Shown here in pieces: positions 53,515-62,356 of a DNA stretch of 64,000 nt. The position numbers and the translations under genes were made by a program. The stretch comes from Plantibacter sp. ME-Dv--P-122b (GTDB taxonomy: Bacteria > Actinomycetota > Actinomycetes > Actinomycetales > Microbacteriaceae), in contig NZ_JARVSC010000003.1 of assembly GCF_030209375.1 (NCBI RefSeq), forward strand, positions 930,001 through 994,000, read 5' to 3'. The notes under the pieces were generated by a model, which worked only from the letters and a program-made list of their open reading frames with translations, was not told the origin of the DNA and did no database searches. Each line of letters opens with the position of its first letter. The stretch's first letter is position 1.

Positions 53515-54780
53515 TCAGCCCTGCTTGATGGCCGAGAACCGGCGCGACACCGCAACCCACAGCAGACCGCCGGTCATCGCGTACGCACCGCCGAGGATCA
53601 GCCAACCGACAGCGGTTTCTCCGATCGATGGCCGGATGACGATTGCCGTCAGAGCGACCGGCGCGACCATGACCCCGAGCGACGTTCCGAAGCCGAAGAC
53701 GCCCTGGTAGGCGCCGATCCGATGCGGCGGCGCGTAGGCGTAGCTCAGGGTCCACCCGGCAGCCGACGTCAACAGCTCGGCCAGAGTGAGGACGACGACA
53801 GCCCCGCAGAACAGCGAAGCGCCCGGCAGGTCAGGGAGCAGCGTCGAGGCCGCGAACAACGCTGTCGCGCCGAACAGCAATCCGCCCGCGAGCCCGAGCG
53901 CACGAGCCGAACGTGAGGGCGTGTCGGCGAGGGACGAGACCGGGACCTGCAGCAGGACGACCAGGACGGTGTTGACGACGATCGCGACGGGGATGAGGAC
54001 GTAGCGATCCTCAGTCCCGGTCGACACCCACAGCGGCAACAGGAAGTCCAGGATCAGGTAGAACGACGACAGCGCGGCGATCCCGAGGACGAAGACCGTG
54101 AATCCGTGGTTGCCGAAGACCGACAGCGGCGACCCTCCCCCGATCCGTTGGACGTCGATCGGCTTCGGCCGAGGAGCGCGCAGCAGCAGGAGGATCCCTC
54201 CCATCTCAGCTCCCGCCATGGCAAGGAACGCTGCGCCGAATGGAATCGGCGCAGGAAGTACGAGGACGACCGCAGCGAGCGCGGCTCCGATCGCGATGCC
54301 GAGATTACCGACCGCACGCATCAGAGCGCGACACCTCGTCGCGGCCTCGGTCGGCAGCCGCTGACCGATCCAGGTCGCGAGCGTCGCAGCGGAGCTCCGG
54401 TCGAATGCAGCCACCACGCTGAACGCGATGACAGCGATCAGCCAGTCGTCGCAGAACACGAGCACGCCGTACCCGAGTGCAACTCCGCACGACGAACCGA
54501 CGGTGACCGCCTTCGGGCTGAAGTGGTCGGCGACGAACCCGCCGAAGAGCGACCCGGCAAGCCCGAACGCCCCTGCGATGAAGACGGCGACCGCGACCGT
54601 CTGCTCATCGATCCGCAGCCCACTGGACAGGTAGATGACCGATAGCGCCACGAATCCTCCGCGCGCCAGGGCTTTCGTAAGTCCGTTGGACAGCATGGCG
54701 ACGACCGTCCGCCGATCCCCGTCACTGAGATCGTTCGGAAGACGCCAGCCGGCGCGCAGACCGTGCAGCAGCGAGGTCAC
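53515..54780 (-). CDS. MFS exporter of the prephenate-derived metabolite operon
   Basis: GTG start at 54780 overlaps the ATP-grasp stop (GTGA). A 421-residue, twelve-helix major facilitator: the TM2-TM3 loop (GGFVADHFSPKAVTVG) carries motif A in a weakened form, and the family level is drug/metabolite efflux. As the last gene of the operon it likely exports the product and protects the producer, as BacE does in bacilysin clusters. Codon use and lower GC match the other five genes. Confidence 0.88.
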   Translation of the reverse strand: MTSLLHGLRAGWRLPNDLSDGDRRTVVAMLSNGLTKALARGGFVALSVIYLSSGLRIDEQTVAVAVFIAGAFGLAGSLFGGFVADHFSPKAVTVGSSCGVALGYGVLVFCDDWLIAVIAFSVVAAFDRSSAATLATWIGQRLPTEAATRCRALMRAVGNLGIAIGAALAAVVLVLPAPIPFGAAFLAMAGAEMGGILLLLRAPRPKPIDVQRIGGGSPLSVFGNHGFTVFVLGIAALSSFYLILDFLLPLWVSTGTEDRYVLIPVAIVVNTVLVVLLQVPVSSLADTPSRSARALGLAGGLLFGATALFAASTLLPDLPGASLFCGAVVVLTLAELLTSAAGWTLSYAYAPPHRIGAYQGVFGFGTSLGVMVAPVALTAIVIRPSIGETAVGWLILGGAYAMTGGLLWVAVSRRFSAIKQG

Positions 54781-56156
54781 CGATCCCCTGACCCAGCATG
54801 CAGACCATAGGTCGATTCCGACCGCACTGCCTCGGAGAAGTGCGCGCGTTGCCAGGCTCGAAGCCCGGCGGCGTCCGACGCCGGTGGTGCGATCGCGACC
54901 TGGTCTGCGAACCAGGACTGGAGCAGGTGGATCCGCTCGTCGAACTGGGCGAGATCGGGCGCGGTGACGAGTGCCTCCGCGGTACGAATGTGCGTTCCGT
55001 GGGCAGCGCCGTGCCGCAGCACCGATCCGGGGGCGAGGAAGTACCGGGCGAACTCGACGCCGCTCTGGCGGTGGAATTCGTCAAGTGTCGGAACCGTCAG
55101 GATCGTGCCCTCCGGCGTCAGGAGTTGCGTCGTGCCGACGATGCCGGAACGCGTCGCGGTCGGCTGCTGCGGTGGTCGCCCGAGCGCGCAGCGGATGGCT
55201 GCCTCGACGATCGAGAAGCCGTACTTCAGGAGTAGCTGCTCGAACGTGAAGGCCCCTCCACGCCGGAGGGCGCACTCGCCGAAGACGTAGCCGTCGGTTG
55301 GCGACCAGAAGATCTCCATGTGGAATGCCCCACGCCAGGCACCGAGGGCGGACAACGCCGACTCGGCCATCGGCGACACATCCCGGTACGCCTCAGGCGC
55401 TTGTGCCGGGTCGAGCTTCACCATCGTCATCGGCGCACCGGCACTCAGCGATTGCAGCGGCGGAGCACCGTAGTGACTGATCGAGAGGAACTCGATGCGA
55501 CCGTCGAAGACGATCCCGTCGACCACCCACTCCTTCGCGACATCGATGCACGATTCGAGAAGGAAGTCCTTGTCACCGGCGTCGGACTCGCCAAGGGCGA
55601 TCAGTGCGGCACGGAGCTCGGGCTCATCCCGGACGATTCGGGTGTGCATCGTCCCTGCGCGGGCTGCCGGCTTCAAGACGTACGAGCCCGGCCAGGGCAC
55701 TGAACCGGCGTCGAAGGTCCGCACATCTGGAATCGGCCAATGCGCGGCGGTCGCGATCCCCGCTGCCTGGACCGCGCTCTTCTGTATGCGCTTGTCGCGA
55801 AAGACCGAGATATCACCCGAGCGGGTGAGCCGCGACGTGTCGGCGAGCGCGGCGAGCGCGTTGCAGGCGCCGAGCGCGAACTCGTCCGTCGTGTAGACAC
55901 CGTCAAACTGCTCGGGACGCGAGCCGGCAAGAATCAGAGCGGCGAGACAATCGTCGAGTCGACTGTGGTCCTCGACCAGCAGGACTGGCAAGTCTCCAAG
56001 TTCTCGAAGCCCAGCTCGCGCACTGGCTCGTGAGCAGATGACCACCGTCTCGACGCCGAGGGCTGCTGCAGTATCGACCGCCGGCCAGTCGAGCCCGATC
56101 ATCAAGAGGCGTGAACCGGCGAGGTCGCGGTCGCGGGCGTTCGAGCTATCGGTCAT
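54777..56156 (-). CDS. ATP-grasp ligase (first of two in the operon)
   Basis: Start ATG 56156 (MTDSSNARDR), overlapping the aminotransferase gene by 11 nt. The 459-residue protein has a preATP-grasp domain (RLLMIGLDWPAVDTAAALGVETVVIC), the central lysine region (WPGSYVLKPAARAGTMHTRIV, with the KPAARAG glycine loop) and the metal-binding end (GAFHMEIFWSPTDGYVFGECALRRGGAFTFEQLLLKYG, E-x-x-x-R-x-GG). It belongs to the carboxylate-amine/thiol ligase branch, like the dipeptide ligase BacD. It would activate an amino acid as acyl phosphate and join it to an amine. Confidence 0.85.
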   Translation of the reverse strand: MTDSSNARDRDLAGSRLLMIGLDWPAVDTAAALGVETVVICSRASARAGLRELGDLPVLLVEDHSRLDDCLAALILAGSRPEQFDGVYTTDEFALGACNALAALADTSRLTRSGDISVFRDKRIQKSAVQAAGIATAAHWPIPDVRTFDAGSVPWPGSYVLKPAARAGTMHTRIVRDEPELRAALIALGESDAGDKDFLLESCIDVAKEWVVDGIVFDGRIEFLSISHYGAPPLQSLSAGAPMTMVKLDPAQAPEAYRDVSPMAESALSALGAWRGAFHMEIFWSPTDGYVFGECALRRGGAFTFEQLLLKYGFSIVEAAIRCALGRPPQQPTATRSGIVGTTQLLTPEGTILTVPTLDEFHRQSGVEFARYFLAPGSVLRHGAAHGTHIRTAEALVTAPDLAQFDERIHLLQSWFADQVAIAPPASDAAGLRAWQRAHFSEAVRSESTYGLHAGSGDR

Positions 56157-56991
56157 GAACCCTCTCCAAGTACCACTGCTGCACAATCCGTCCTATGTCT
56201 GTCTTCGGCAGCACGTGCCCGTTCACGCTCCGGACCGGGACGACCTCGTACGCAGTGCCACAGACGAAGGCCTCATCCGCCTCGAACACCTCACTCGGCT
56301 GGACATGGCGCTCAACCGTTCGCAAGCTCAAGGACTCCGCACCGTTCAGGATTGTGCGTCTCGTGATACCTCCGAGAAACGTGTCTGCGATTGGCGTCAC
56401 CAAGGTCGAGCCGAAGACGAGGAAGACATTCGCTCCCGTGACATCCGCAAGCCGGCCGTCATGCGTCGTGAACAGCGCGTCGTCGGCACCCGCCTGGCGC
56501 GCTTCGCGTGCGGCAAGTGTGCCGATCGTGTAGACCGTCGAGCATTTTGCGAGAACCGGAAGAGTGTCCGGAGCCGGCCTCCGCCACCGCGACCAGCTGA
56601 GGTCGATGCCATCTCGGGTGTCGAACGGAGCAGACCACACCACCGCAGCGAATGCAAGATGGACGGGCGCCCCGCCTCCACCGAGCCCCAGCGCTTCTCC
56701 GCGCCAAGCGATGATCCGGAGGTAGCAGTCGCTCACGTCGAGCACCGCGAGATAGCTCTCGATCTCGAGGCTGATCCGTCGCCCGTCGAGTGGCAACCCG
56801 AATCCGAGATGCTCAGCCGAAGCGACGAGGCGCGAGACGTGACGATCAAGCTCGAAGGCCCGGCCGCCGTAGACCCGAACGCCCTCATAGACCGCCCCCG
56901 CGTAATGGAGGGCGTGGGACATCACCGAAACCGTGGCATGCTCCGCGGGGAGAATCCGGCCATCCACCCACAACTGCTTCTGAGCCATCAT
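56146..56991 (-). CDS. Class IV PLP aminotransferase
   Basis: The ATG overlaps the upstream stop (ATGA). A 281-residue branched-chain/D-amino-acid aminotransferase-fold enzyme: WVDGRILPAEHATVSVMSHALHYAGAVYEGVR at the start, PLP lysine Lys149 (PVLAKCSTVYTIG), and the cofactor loop LADVTGANVFLVF, where Asp183 replaces the Glu usual in EG-x-G/S-x-N-x-F. It could aminate the 2-oxo acid produced by the operon's prephenate decarboxylase. Aminodeoxychorismate-lyase-like activity is the alternative. In bacilysin the corresponding BacF is a class I enzyme. Confidence 0.85.
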   Translation of the reverse strand: MMAQKQLWVDGRILPAEHATVSVMSHALHYAGAVYEGVRVYGGRAFELDRHVSRLVASAEHLGFGLPLDGRRISLEIESYLAVLDVSDCYLRIIAWRGEALGLGGGGAPVHLAFAAVVWSAPFDTRDGIDLSWSRWRRPAPDTLPVLAKCSTVYTIGTLAAREARQAGADDALFTTHDGRLADVTGANVFLVFGSTLVTPIADTFLGGITRRTILNGAESLSLRTVERHVQPSEVFEADEAFVCGTAYEVVPVRSVNGHVLPKTDIGRIVQQWYLERVHDR

Positions 56992-58244
56992 GCGTACACA
57001 ACCGAGATGTCGGCGTCGAGTTGCTGGTGGAAGTCTCGTAGCTCACCGAGATCCGCGTGTGCAGAAAGAACGAAGGCCGGGTACCCACTGAAGGCCGGGT
57101 AGGGGAGGATGACTTCACCGGGCCACATCATTTGGACGACGTCGAGAACGGCTGATCGCTGGCTCACCAGATCAAGTCCTCGAATCTCCTGGATCACGCC
57201 GCTGCCGCGACACGGCACGATGTAGTTACCGGCTGCTTGCACCACCGAGGTCGTCTCGTGATCGAACACGCTCGGGCGCCGCCCGGTGGCGGCCGCGAGT
57301 ACCTCCGCGAAGAAGTCGATCCCGGTCGCGGCGCTCACGAGGGCGGCCGAGACACCTGAACCGCCGATGCGGGCGCCGATCTCCAAGATGTGAGGGGTGC
57401 CGTCCGCATCGAGACGGAGCTCGGTGTGCGTCGGACCACTGTCAATATCAAGCGCTCGGTGTGCCTCCAGAACGACTCGGCGGATGTCGTTCTCGCTTTT
57501 CAGGTCCAGGCCTGACGGGATCTGGTAGATCGACTCCTCGAAGAACGGACCCTGGGGCTGTCCTTTGTATCCGATGGACAGGATGCGGCTTGCTCCGGCG
57601 AAGGTCATGGCTTCGACCGCGAACTCCGGCCCTGCGATGAACTCCTCGACGACCACCTCGGTCGACGGACCGAGATCGGTCATCGCGGCGGCCGACCGGA
57701 CAATCGCATGAGCAAGCTCATCGTGATTGATCACAAGCTCGACCCCTGTACTCGAGAACCCGTTCGATGGTTTGACGACCACCGGCAGGTCGAGTGACTT
57801 GGCTTCGGCGAGCAACGCTTCACCTGCGGGCCCCGAGCAGTATCTCGGGCTGGGTAGTCCGCTACGCGCCAAAGCCGACCGCATAGCCCCTTTGTCTCGC
57901 AGGCGTGAGATGACCCGAACCGGCAGTCCGGGCAGCTGATGCATCGCTGCGGCACGACTCACCGCCGGTAGCGAGGCCTCATGCATGCCGAAAATGCCGG
58001 ATGCGCGAAATCGACCGATGACGTCACTCAAGAACTCGACGAACTCCGTTCCTCCGATCGGCCCCGACCAGTGCGCAATCTCGACATTCGCACTGTGTTC
58101 TCCGAGATCCCAATCGGAGGACTCGTCTTCGCGAGGAATCACGACCACGCGGCATCCGAGCTTCCGCGCACTCGAGATGAATCCGTCGAAGCGTCGTCGT
58201 GGATGAACGACGACGACAACTTCCGGTTGATGCTCCCCGGTCAT
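56988..58244 (-). CDS. ATP-grasp ligase (second of two)
   Basis: ATG 58244 overlaps the upstream stop (ATGA). A 418-residue ATP-grasp protein: N-terminal domain VVVVVHPRRRFDGFISSARKLGCRVVVI, the ATP lid (LPVVVKPSNGFSSTGVELV), ESIYQIPSGLDL, and the metal site (TELRLDADGTPHILEIGARIGGSGVSAALVSAATGIDF). Clearly diverged from the other ATP-grasp protein in the operon, so the two probably make different bonds. Confidence 0.87.
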   Translation of the reverse strand: MTGEHQPEVVVVVHPRRRFDGFISSARKLGCRVVVIPREDESSDWDLGEHSANVEIAHWSGPIGGTEFVEFLSDVIGRFRASGIFGMHEASLPAVSRAAAMHQLPGLPVRVISRLRDKGAMRSALARSGLPSPRYCSGPAGEALLAEAKSLDLPVVVKPSNGFSSTGVELVINHDELAHAIVRSAAAMTDLGPSTEVVVEEFIAGPEFAVEAMTFAGASRILSIGYKGQPQGPFFEESIYQIPSGLDLKSENDIRRVVLEAHRALDIDSGPTHTELRLDADGTPHILEIGARIGGSGVSAALVSAATGIDFFAEVLAAATGRRPSVFDHETTSVVQAAGNYIVPCRGSGVIQEIRGLDLVSQRSAVLDVVQMMWPGEVILPYPAFSGYPAFVLSAHADLGELRDFHQQLDADISVVYA

Positions 58245-59515
58245 GCGGAGGGTGTTCTGCTGAAGTCCAATGGGGGTACGGCATCGAAATGTTCGACGTG
58301 GCGGCGAAGAATGCGCTGTTCATCGGTGAGCGCATATTTGTCACCCGCGACAGTACTTTCGACGAGGTGCCGGCGCACCATCTGGGTCGCGTTCCAGCGG
58401 TACTCGTCAGGCGACGATGAGTCACGTTCCAGCGCTTCAATATCCGCGACCAACGCACGCAATGCCTCGACCGCGCCGCCTTGGTCGATACCGATCACCC
58501 CATCGCGGATCTCCAGAGCTCCGCGCTCTTGCAGGTACGAGAACAGGAAGACGCCAGTGCCCGCGTCGAAGTTTCGCTCGGGGCGAGGCTCCAGTGGATA
58601 ACGGAATATCCGTTCAAGCAAGATCATGCTGAAGAGCTCGTCGAAGTAGGGAACGTCACCTTCACGCGCCATCAGTAGCAGCTTGACGTCGACCTTGATC
58701 TCTTCAATCACCCCGATGAACCAGTGCATCTTGAGCACCGCGTTATCGGCCATGGACCATGGGCCCGAGAAGTGTGCACGGTCGTGCAGATACCCCCACA
58801 GGCTTCGCACTTGAAAGCAGAGGTACTCGTCGAGCCCGGCTGAGCTCGAAAAGCGGTTGGGATCGCCCAGTAGGAGGCCTGCATTTGCGGCCGCGATCGT
58901 GCGGTGGATGTCGAGGAACTTGCTGAAGAAGAAGACGGCGTAGGACTGACGCTCGATCGGTCGGACCGCGGCAACACTCTCTGGGAAGAAGACCAGGCAG
59001 TTACCGAGCGTGAACCCCTTGGAACCAGCGAGCAGAATCACGTCCATGTGCACGTCGTTGTCGTGCGGGTAAGCCGATTCCACCTCGGCCAGCAGCCTGG
59101 ACTGATGGCGCTGGATGAAGAACAGCTCAAGTCGGACCCCAGAGGGTGTCGTGCTGTTCGTCGCGCGAGTGACGCCGACGAAGAGGGCAGCTTCGCCGTC
59201 GCCGACACGGGAGAAGGCATCACGCGATCGGTCGAAGTATGGCTTCTCGTCGAGTCCTCGATCGAGCCAATCGGCAACGTCGTCCGCGAAGGCTTGCGCC
59301 TGAACGTCCCGGCCGATGTCCCCGAACGCTGCGACGACATGGTCGCGGATACGCGTCAGTAGCTCTCGGTCAGAATCGGTCGGATCAGGGATGACCCCCT
59401 GGGCAGTTTGGCGCAGGCGAAACGCATCGACGAGCGGCACCACCTGGTCGCGAAGAACGTCCGCTGTGGCCGCGTTTGCAGGCCGGATCAAGTTCTCCAA
59501 GCCGGTTTCGAGCAT
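58241..59515 (-). CDS. Unknown protein (DUF6421-like) with HDRAH motif
   Basis: ATG 59515 (MLETGLENLI) with AGAGGA upstream. A 424-residue soluble protein. It resembles, by memory only, the DUF6421 family of actinobacteria. Notable features are DNDVHMDVILLAGSKGFTLGNCLVFFPE (about 152-179) and a helix carrying H244-D-R-A-H248 followed by H264 and E271-E-I-K-x-D276. HDxxH plus a downstream Glu resembles a metal site of zincin type with Asp in place of Glu. No catalytic role is known. The gene is followed without gap by an ATP-grasp gene. Confidence 0.75.
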   Translation of the reverse strand: MLETGLENLIRPANAATADVLRDQVVPLVDAFRLRQTAQGVIPDPTDSDRELLTRIRDHVVAAFGDIGRDVQAQAFADDVADWLDRGLDEKPYFDRSRDAFSRVGDGEAALFVGVTRATNSTTPSGVRLELFFIQRHQSRLLAEVESAYPHDNDVHMDVILLAGSKGFTLGNCLVFFPESVAAVRPIERQSYAVFFFSKFLDIHRTIAAANAGLLLGDPNRFSSSAGLDEYLCFQVRSLWGYLHDRAHFSGPWSMADNAVLKMHWFIGVIEEIKVDVKLLLMAREGDVPYFDELFSMILLERIFRYPLEPRPERNFDAGTGVFLFSYLQERGALEIRDGVIGIDQGGAVEALRALVADIEALERDSSSPDEYRWNATQMVRRHLVESTVAGDKYALTDEQRILRRHVEHFDAVPPLDFSRTPSA

Positions 59516-59540
59516 GTTGGTCCTCTTCTTTGGTCGGCCG

Positions 59541-60164
59541 TCAGAGCGTGCGGATAGACGGGTGAGCGTGCAAGGTGAAAGCCATGTCGACAGGGCCATG
59601 GTCGATGAGTGTCGTCAGCCCGAAGCGGTCAGCCGCCGCTTGTGTGGTGATACACGAGTCGGCGAGGCCAGCCGCGCAATCGGATGCTGCTTGCGAGTTG
59701 CTGCTGCTCAAGATCCACCTGACCGCACCTGGAACGAGTGCTCGCGGCGCGGGGTGAGCCGCGCAGGTGGAGATGACCGCACCTTCAGTCGCTTCGGGGC
59801 GCGCGAGGACCATCGAGTGCGTCGGCATGAGAAAGGTGTCGATGATCGTCAGCTCCCCAAGGTTGCTGAACACGAGGTCATGGAGAGCCGGGTAGGCAGC
59901 GCAAGCCATGACTGCTTGCGACGCATCTTCGAGCGCCTGGACCGCTCGCTCCACACTGCTGTGAAGCTCCACACGGCCCGTCACCTGATGATCGCTCAGC
60001 CACTTCCACGCAGCCGCCTCGAGATTCGAGCCTTCCGGGCCCAAGGTATGAATGCGACTGATCGTGCCGAGATACTGCGGCTCCACGTACTTCCCCCGAT
60101 GTTGGACTCGTGCATTGGGGGTGTCTGCTTTACGGAGGCTCCCCGGCACGATGCGAGATGGCAT
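59541..60164 (-). CDS. BacA-like prephenate decarboxylase
   Basis: A 207-residue open frame from ATG 60164; the in-frame GTG at 60086 has a better ribosome-binding site (GGGGGAAG) and would give 181 residues. The protein starts its fold with HTLGPEGSNLEAA, the PheA opening (LGPxG), then ISTCAAHPAP and SSNSQAASDCAAGLADSCITTQAAADRFGLTTLIDHGPVDMAF. The TRF catalytic motif of prephenate dehydratase is absent, and the line-up matches the non-aromatising prephenate decarboxylases (BacA, AerD, SalX), which keep the ring unsaturated. First gene of the operon. Confidence 0.72.
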   Translation of the reverse strand: MPSRIVPGSLRKADTPNARVQHRGKYVEPQYLGTISRIHTLGPEGSNLEAAAWKWLSDHQVTGRVELHSSVERAVQALEDASQAVMACAAYPALHDLVFSNLGELTIIDTFLMPTHSMVLARPEATEGAVISTCAAHPAPRALVPGAVRWILSSSNSQAASDCAAGLADSCITTQAAADRFGLTTLIDHGPVDMAFTLHAHPSIRTL

Positions 60165-60191
60165 CCAGAGTGCTCGGAGCCAGCGAGATCG

Positions 60192-60221
60192 AGCATAAGG
60201 TGGTCAAATAACATATATCAA
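60192..60221 (-). promoter_or_regulatory. Candidate promoter of the six-gene biosynthetic operon
   Basis: On the minus strand TTGATA (60216-60221), 18 nt, TATGCT (60192-60197), in the most AT-rich stretch of the window. The rest of 60165-60384 shows nothing else clear. Confidence 0.45.
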
Positions 60222-60384
60222 GTATCAGAAGGTTAATGGACGACTGTTGCTGTTTCGCCGCCTCCTCGCTGTGAGGCCCGAAGACGGTGGCACCTCCGCG
60301 AGGTCCCGGGCAAGTCCGTCGGTGAGCGACCGCAACACCGCTCAGCGGACCACGCAGCCTTCGGCCAACCGGTAGCCTTCACGC

Positions 60385-60567
60385 GTGAACATCGATCCCA
60401 CCGCATTCACCATCTTCTCCGTCACCGCCTGGTTGCTCGGCCTCATCCTGTTCGTGCTGCTGTGGATTTTCATCATCCGGACCGCGGTCCTGTCAGCGCT
60501 TCGGAAGCACCACGCGGAGACACAGGCCGAGCGCCGAGCCGCCGCAGGACGCGGCATGCCGCAGTAG
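60385..60567 (+). CDS. Small one-helix membrane protein
   Basis: GTG 60385 starts a 60-residue protein: a short polar N-terminus, one long hydrophobic helix (FTIFSVTAWLLGLILFVLLWIFIIRTAVL) and a basic/alanine tail (RKHHAETQAERRAAAGRG). No family recognised. It lies 14 bp ahead of the acetyltransferase gene and is probably co-transcribed. Confidence 0.65.
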   Translation: MNIDPTAFTIFSVTAWLLGLILFVLLWIFIIRTAVLSALRKHHAETQAERRAAAGRGMPQ

Positions 60568-60581
60568 AGGCGGGACGATCG

Positions 60582-61124
60582 ATGTCACTTCCCCGCGACA
60601 CGGAGCACCTCAGGTTCCGGCGCATGACGCCAGCGGACCTCGACGACATGGCGAACCTCCTCGTTGATCCTGCGGTCATGCAGTTCTACCCGGCGCCGAA
60701 GACCCGCGAGCAGGCCGCGGCGTGGATCGCCTGGAACGAAGACAATTACGCCCAGTACGGCCTCGGACTGTGGATCATCGAGACCCACGACGGCGAGTTC
60801 GTCGGGGACTGCGGCCTGACGTGGCAGCGGGTCAACGGCGAGCTGAAGCTCGAGGTCGGGTACCACGTGAGCCCCGCCTGGCAGGGTCGAGGGTTCGCGA
60901 CCGAGGCCGCCGCCGCCAGCCGTGACTTCGCCCGCGAGCACTCGGACTCGCTCGAGCTCGTCGCGATCGTCCACCCTGACAACCGGGCGTCGTCGCGCGT
61001 GGCGGAGAAGATCGGCATGCGCCGCGTGGACGACGACCGCGGAGCAGACGGGTCGGTGCGGCACGTGCTGAGCATGCGACTTCGTGAGACGTCCGCCTCC
61101 AGCGACGCCGATCACCCTCGCTGA
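60582..61124 (+). CDS. GNAT-family N-acetyltransferase (RimJ/RimL-like)
   Basis: Start ATG 60582 (MSLPRDTEHLRFRRM). A 180-residue Acetyltransf_3 protein: LRFRRMTPADLDDMANLLVDPAVMQFYPAPKT, KLEVGYHVSPAWQGRGFATEAAAASRDFA (acetyl-CoA loop) and HPDNRASSRVAEKIGMRRV. Substrates are likely amines or protein N-termini; it cannot be named. Confidence 0.9.
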   Translation: MSLPRDTEHLRFRRMTPADLDDMANLLVDPAVMQFYPAPKTREQAAAWIAWNEDNYAQYGLGLWIIETHDGEFVGDCGLTWQRVNGELKLEVGYHVSPAWQGRGFATEAAAASRDFAREHSDSLELVAIVHPDNRASSRVAEKIGMRRVDDDRGADGSVRHVLSMRLRETSASSDADHPR

Positions 61125-61137
61125 GTAGCCGCCGCAC

Positions 61138-62307
61138 CTACCCCCGCGCCGCCACGAACGCCGCGACGCAGTCCTCGATGTCCTGCTCGCTGTGCGCGGC
61201 ACTGATCTGGACGCGGATGCGGGCCTCGCCGCGGGGCACCACGGGGAAGCTGAACGGGATCACGTAGATGCCCTGCTCCAGCATCCGCGCCGCGACCTGC
61301 ACCGCCTGCTGCTCGTCGTCGAACATCACCGGGATGATCGGGTGCGAGCCTTCCAGCAGACGGAAGCCCTCCTCGGTCATGCGGGCACGGAACAGGTCCG
61401 CCTTGCGGAACAGTCCCTCGCGCAGCTCGTCACCCTCCGCCGCGAGCTCGACGGCCCGACGCGCCCCGGCGACGAGCGACGGCGCCAGGCTGTTCGAGAA
61501 CAGGTAGGGCCGACCCGACTGCCGCAGCACGTCGACGATCTCCTGCTTCGCACTCACATACCCGCCCGACGCACCGCCGAGCGCCTTGCCGAGGGTGCCG
61601 GTGAGGATGTCGACGCGGTCCTGCACCCCGAACAGCTCGGGCGTTCCACGACCGCCCGGGCCGACGAAGCCGACGGCGTGCGAGTCGTCGACGAGGACCA
61701 GCGCGCCGTAACGGTCGGCGAGGTCGCAGATCTCGTCCAGCGGGGCGTAGAAGCCGTCCATCGAGAACACGCCGTCGGTGACGATCACGGTGCGACGCGC
61801 GTCAGCGGCGTTCATCAGCTGCTGCTCGAGATCGGCCATGTTGCGGTTGCGGTAGCGCAGGCGGCGGGCCTTGCTCAGACGGATGCCGTCGATGAGCGAC
61901 GCGTGGTTGAGCGCGTCGGAGATGATCGCGTCGTGCTCGCCGAACAGCGCACCGAAGACCGCTCCGTTCGCGTCGAAGCAGGAGGAGAACAGGATGGTGT
62001 CCTCCGTGCCGAGGAAGGCGCTCAGCTCCTGCTCGAGGTCGCGGTGGATCTGCTGGGTGCCGCAGATGAAGCGGACGCTTGCGAGCCCGTAGCCCCACTC
62101 GTCGAGCGCCAGCTTGGCGGCTTCGACGATCGAGGGCTCGTTGGCGAGGCCCAGGTAGTTGTTGGCGCAGAAGTTCCGCACCTCGCGGCCGTCGATCGTC
62201 ACGTGACTGCCCTGGCGGGACGTGATCGCGAACTCGCGCTTGGTGAGGTCGTCGGCCTCGATGCGGTCGAGCTGGTCGCGCAGCTGCGTCTTGATGGTGC
62301 CGTACAT
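61138..62307 (-). CDS. kbl: Glycine C-acetyltransferase (2-amino-3-ketobutyrate CoA ligase)
   Basis: A 389-residue PLP enzyme that splits 2-amino-3-oxobutyrate into glycine and acetyl-CoA. It shows [19 protein letters not shown], the aspartate region [19 protein letters not shown], and the PLP lysine segment [25 protein letters not shown]. It lies 49 bp downstream of tdh in the same direction; together they convert L-threonine to glycine and acetyl-CoA. The initiation at 62307 follows a GAGGAGAC leader. Confidence 0.96.
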   Translation of the reverse strand: MYGTIKTQLRDQLDRIEADDLTKREFAITSRQGSHVTIDGREVRNFCANNYLGLANEPSIVEAAKLALDEWGYGLASVRFICGTQQIHRDLEQELSAFLGTEDTILFSSCFDANGAVFGALFGEHDAIISDALNHASLIDGIRLSKARRLRYRNRNMADLEQQLMNAADARRTVIVTDGVFSMDGFYAPLDEICDLADRYGALVLVDDSHAVGFVGPGGRGTPELFGVQDRVDILTGTLGKALGGASGGYVSAKQEIVDVLRQSGRPYLFSNSLAPSLVAGARRAVELAAEGDELREGLFRKADLFRARMTEEGFRLLEGSHPIIPVMFDDEQQAVQVAARMLEQGIYVIPFSFPVVPRGEARIRVQISAAHSEQDIEDCVAAFVAARG

Positions 62308-62356
62308 GTCGTCTCCTCGGGGTCGAGTGGGCGGTTGAGCTGCGTGTGGCGGTCGC

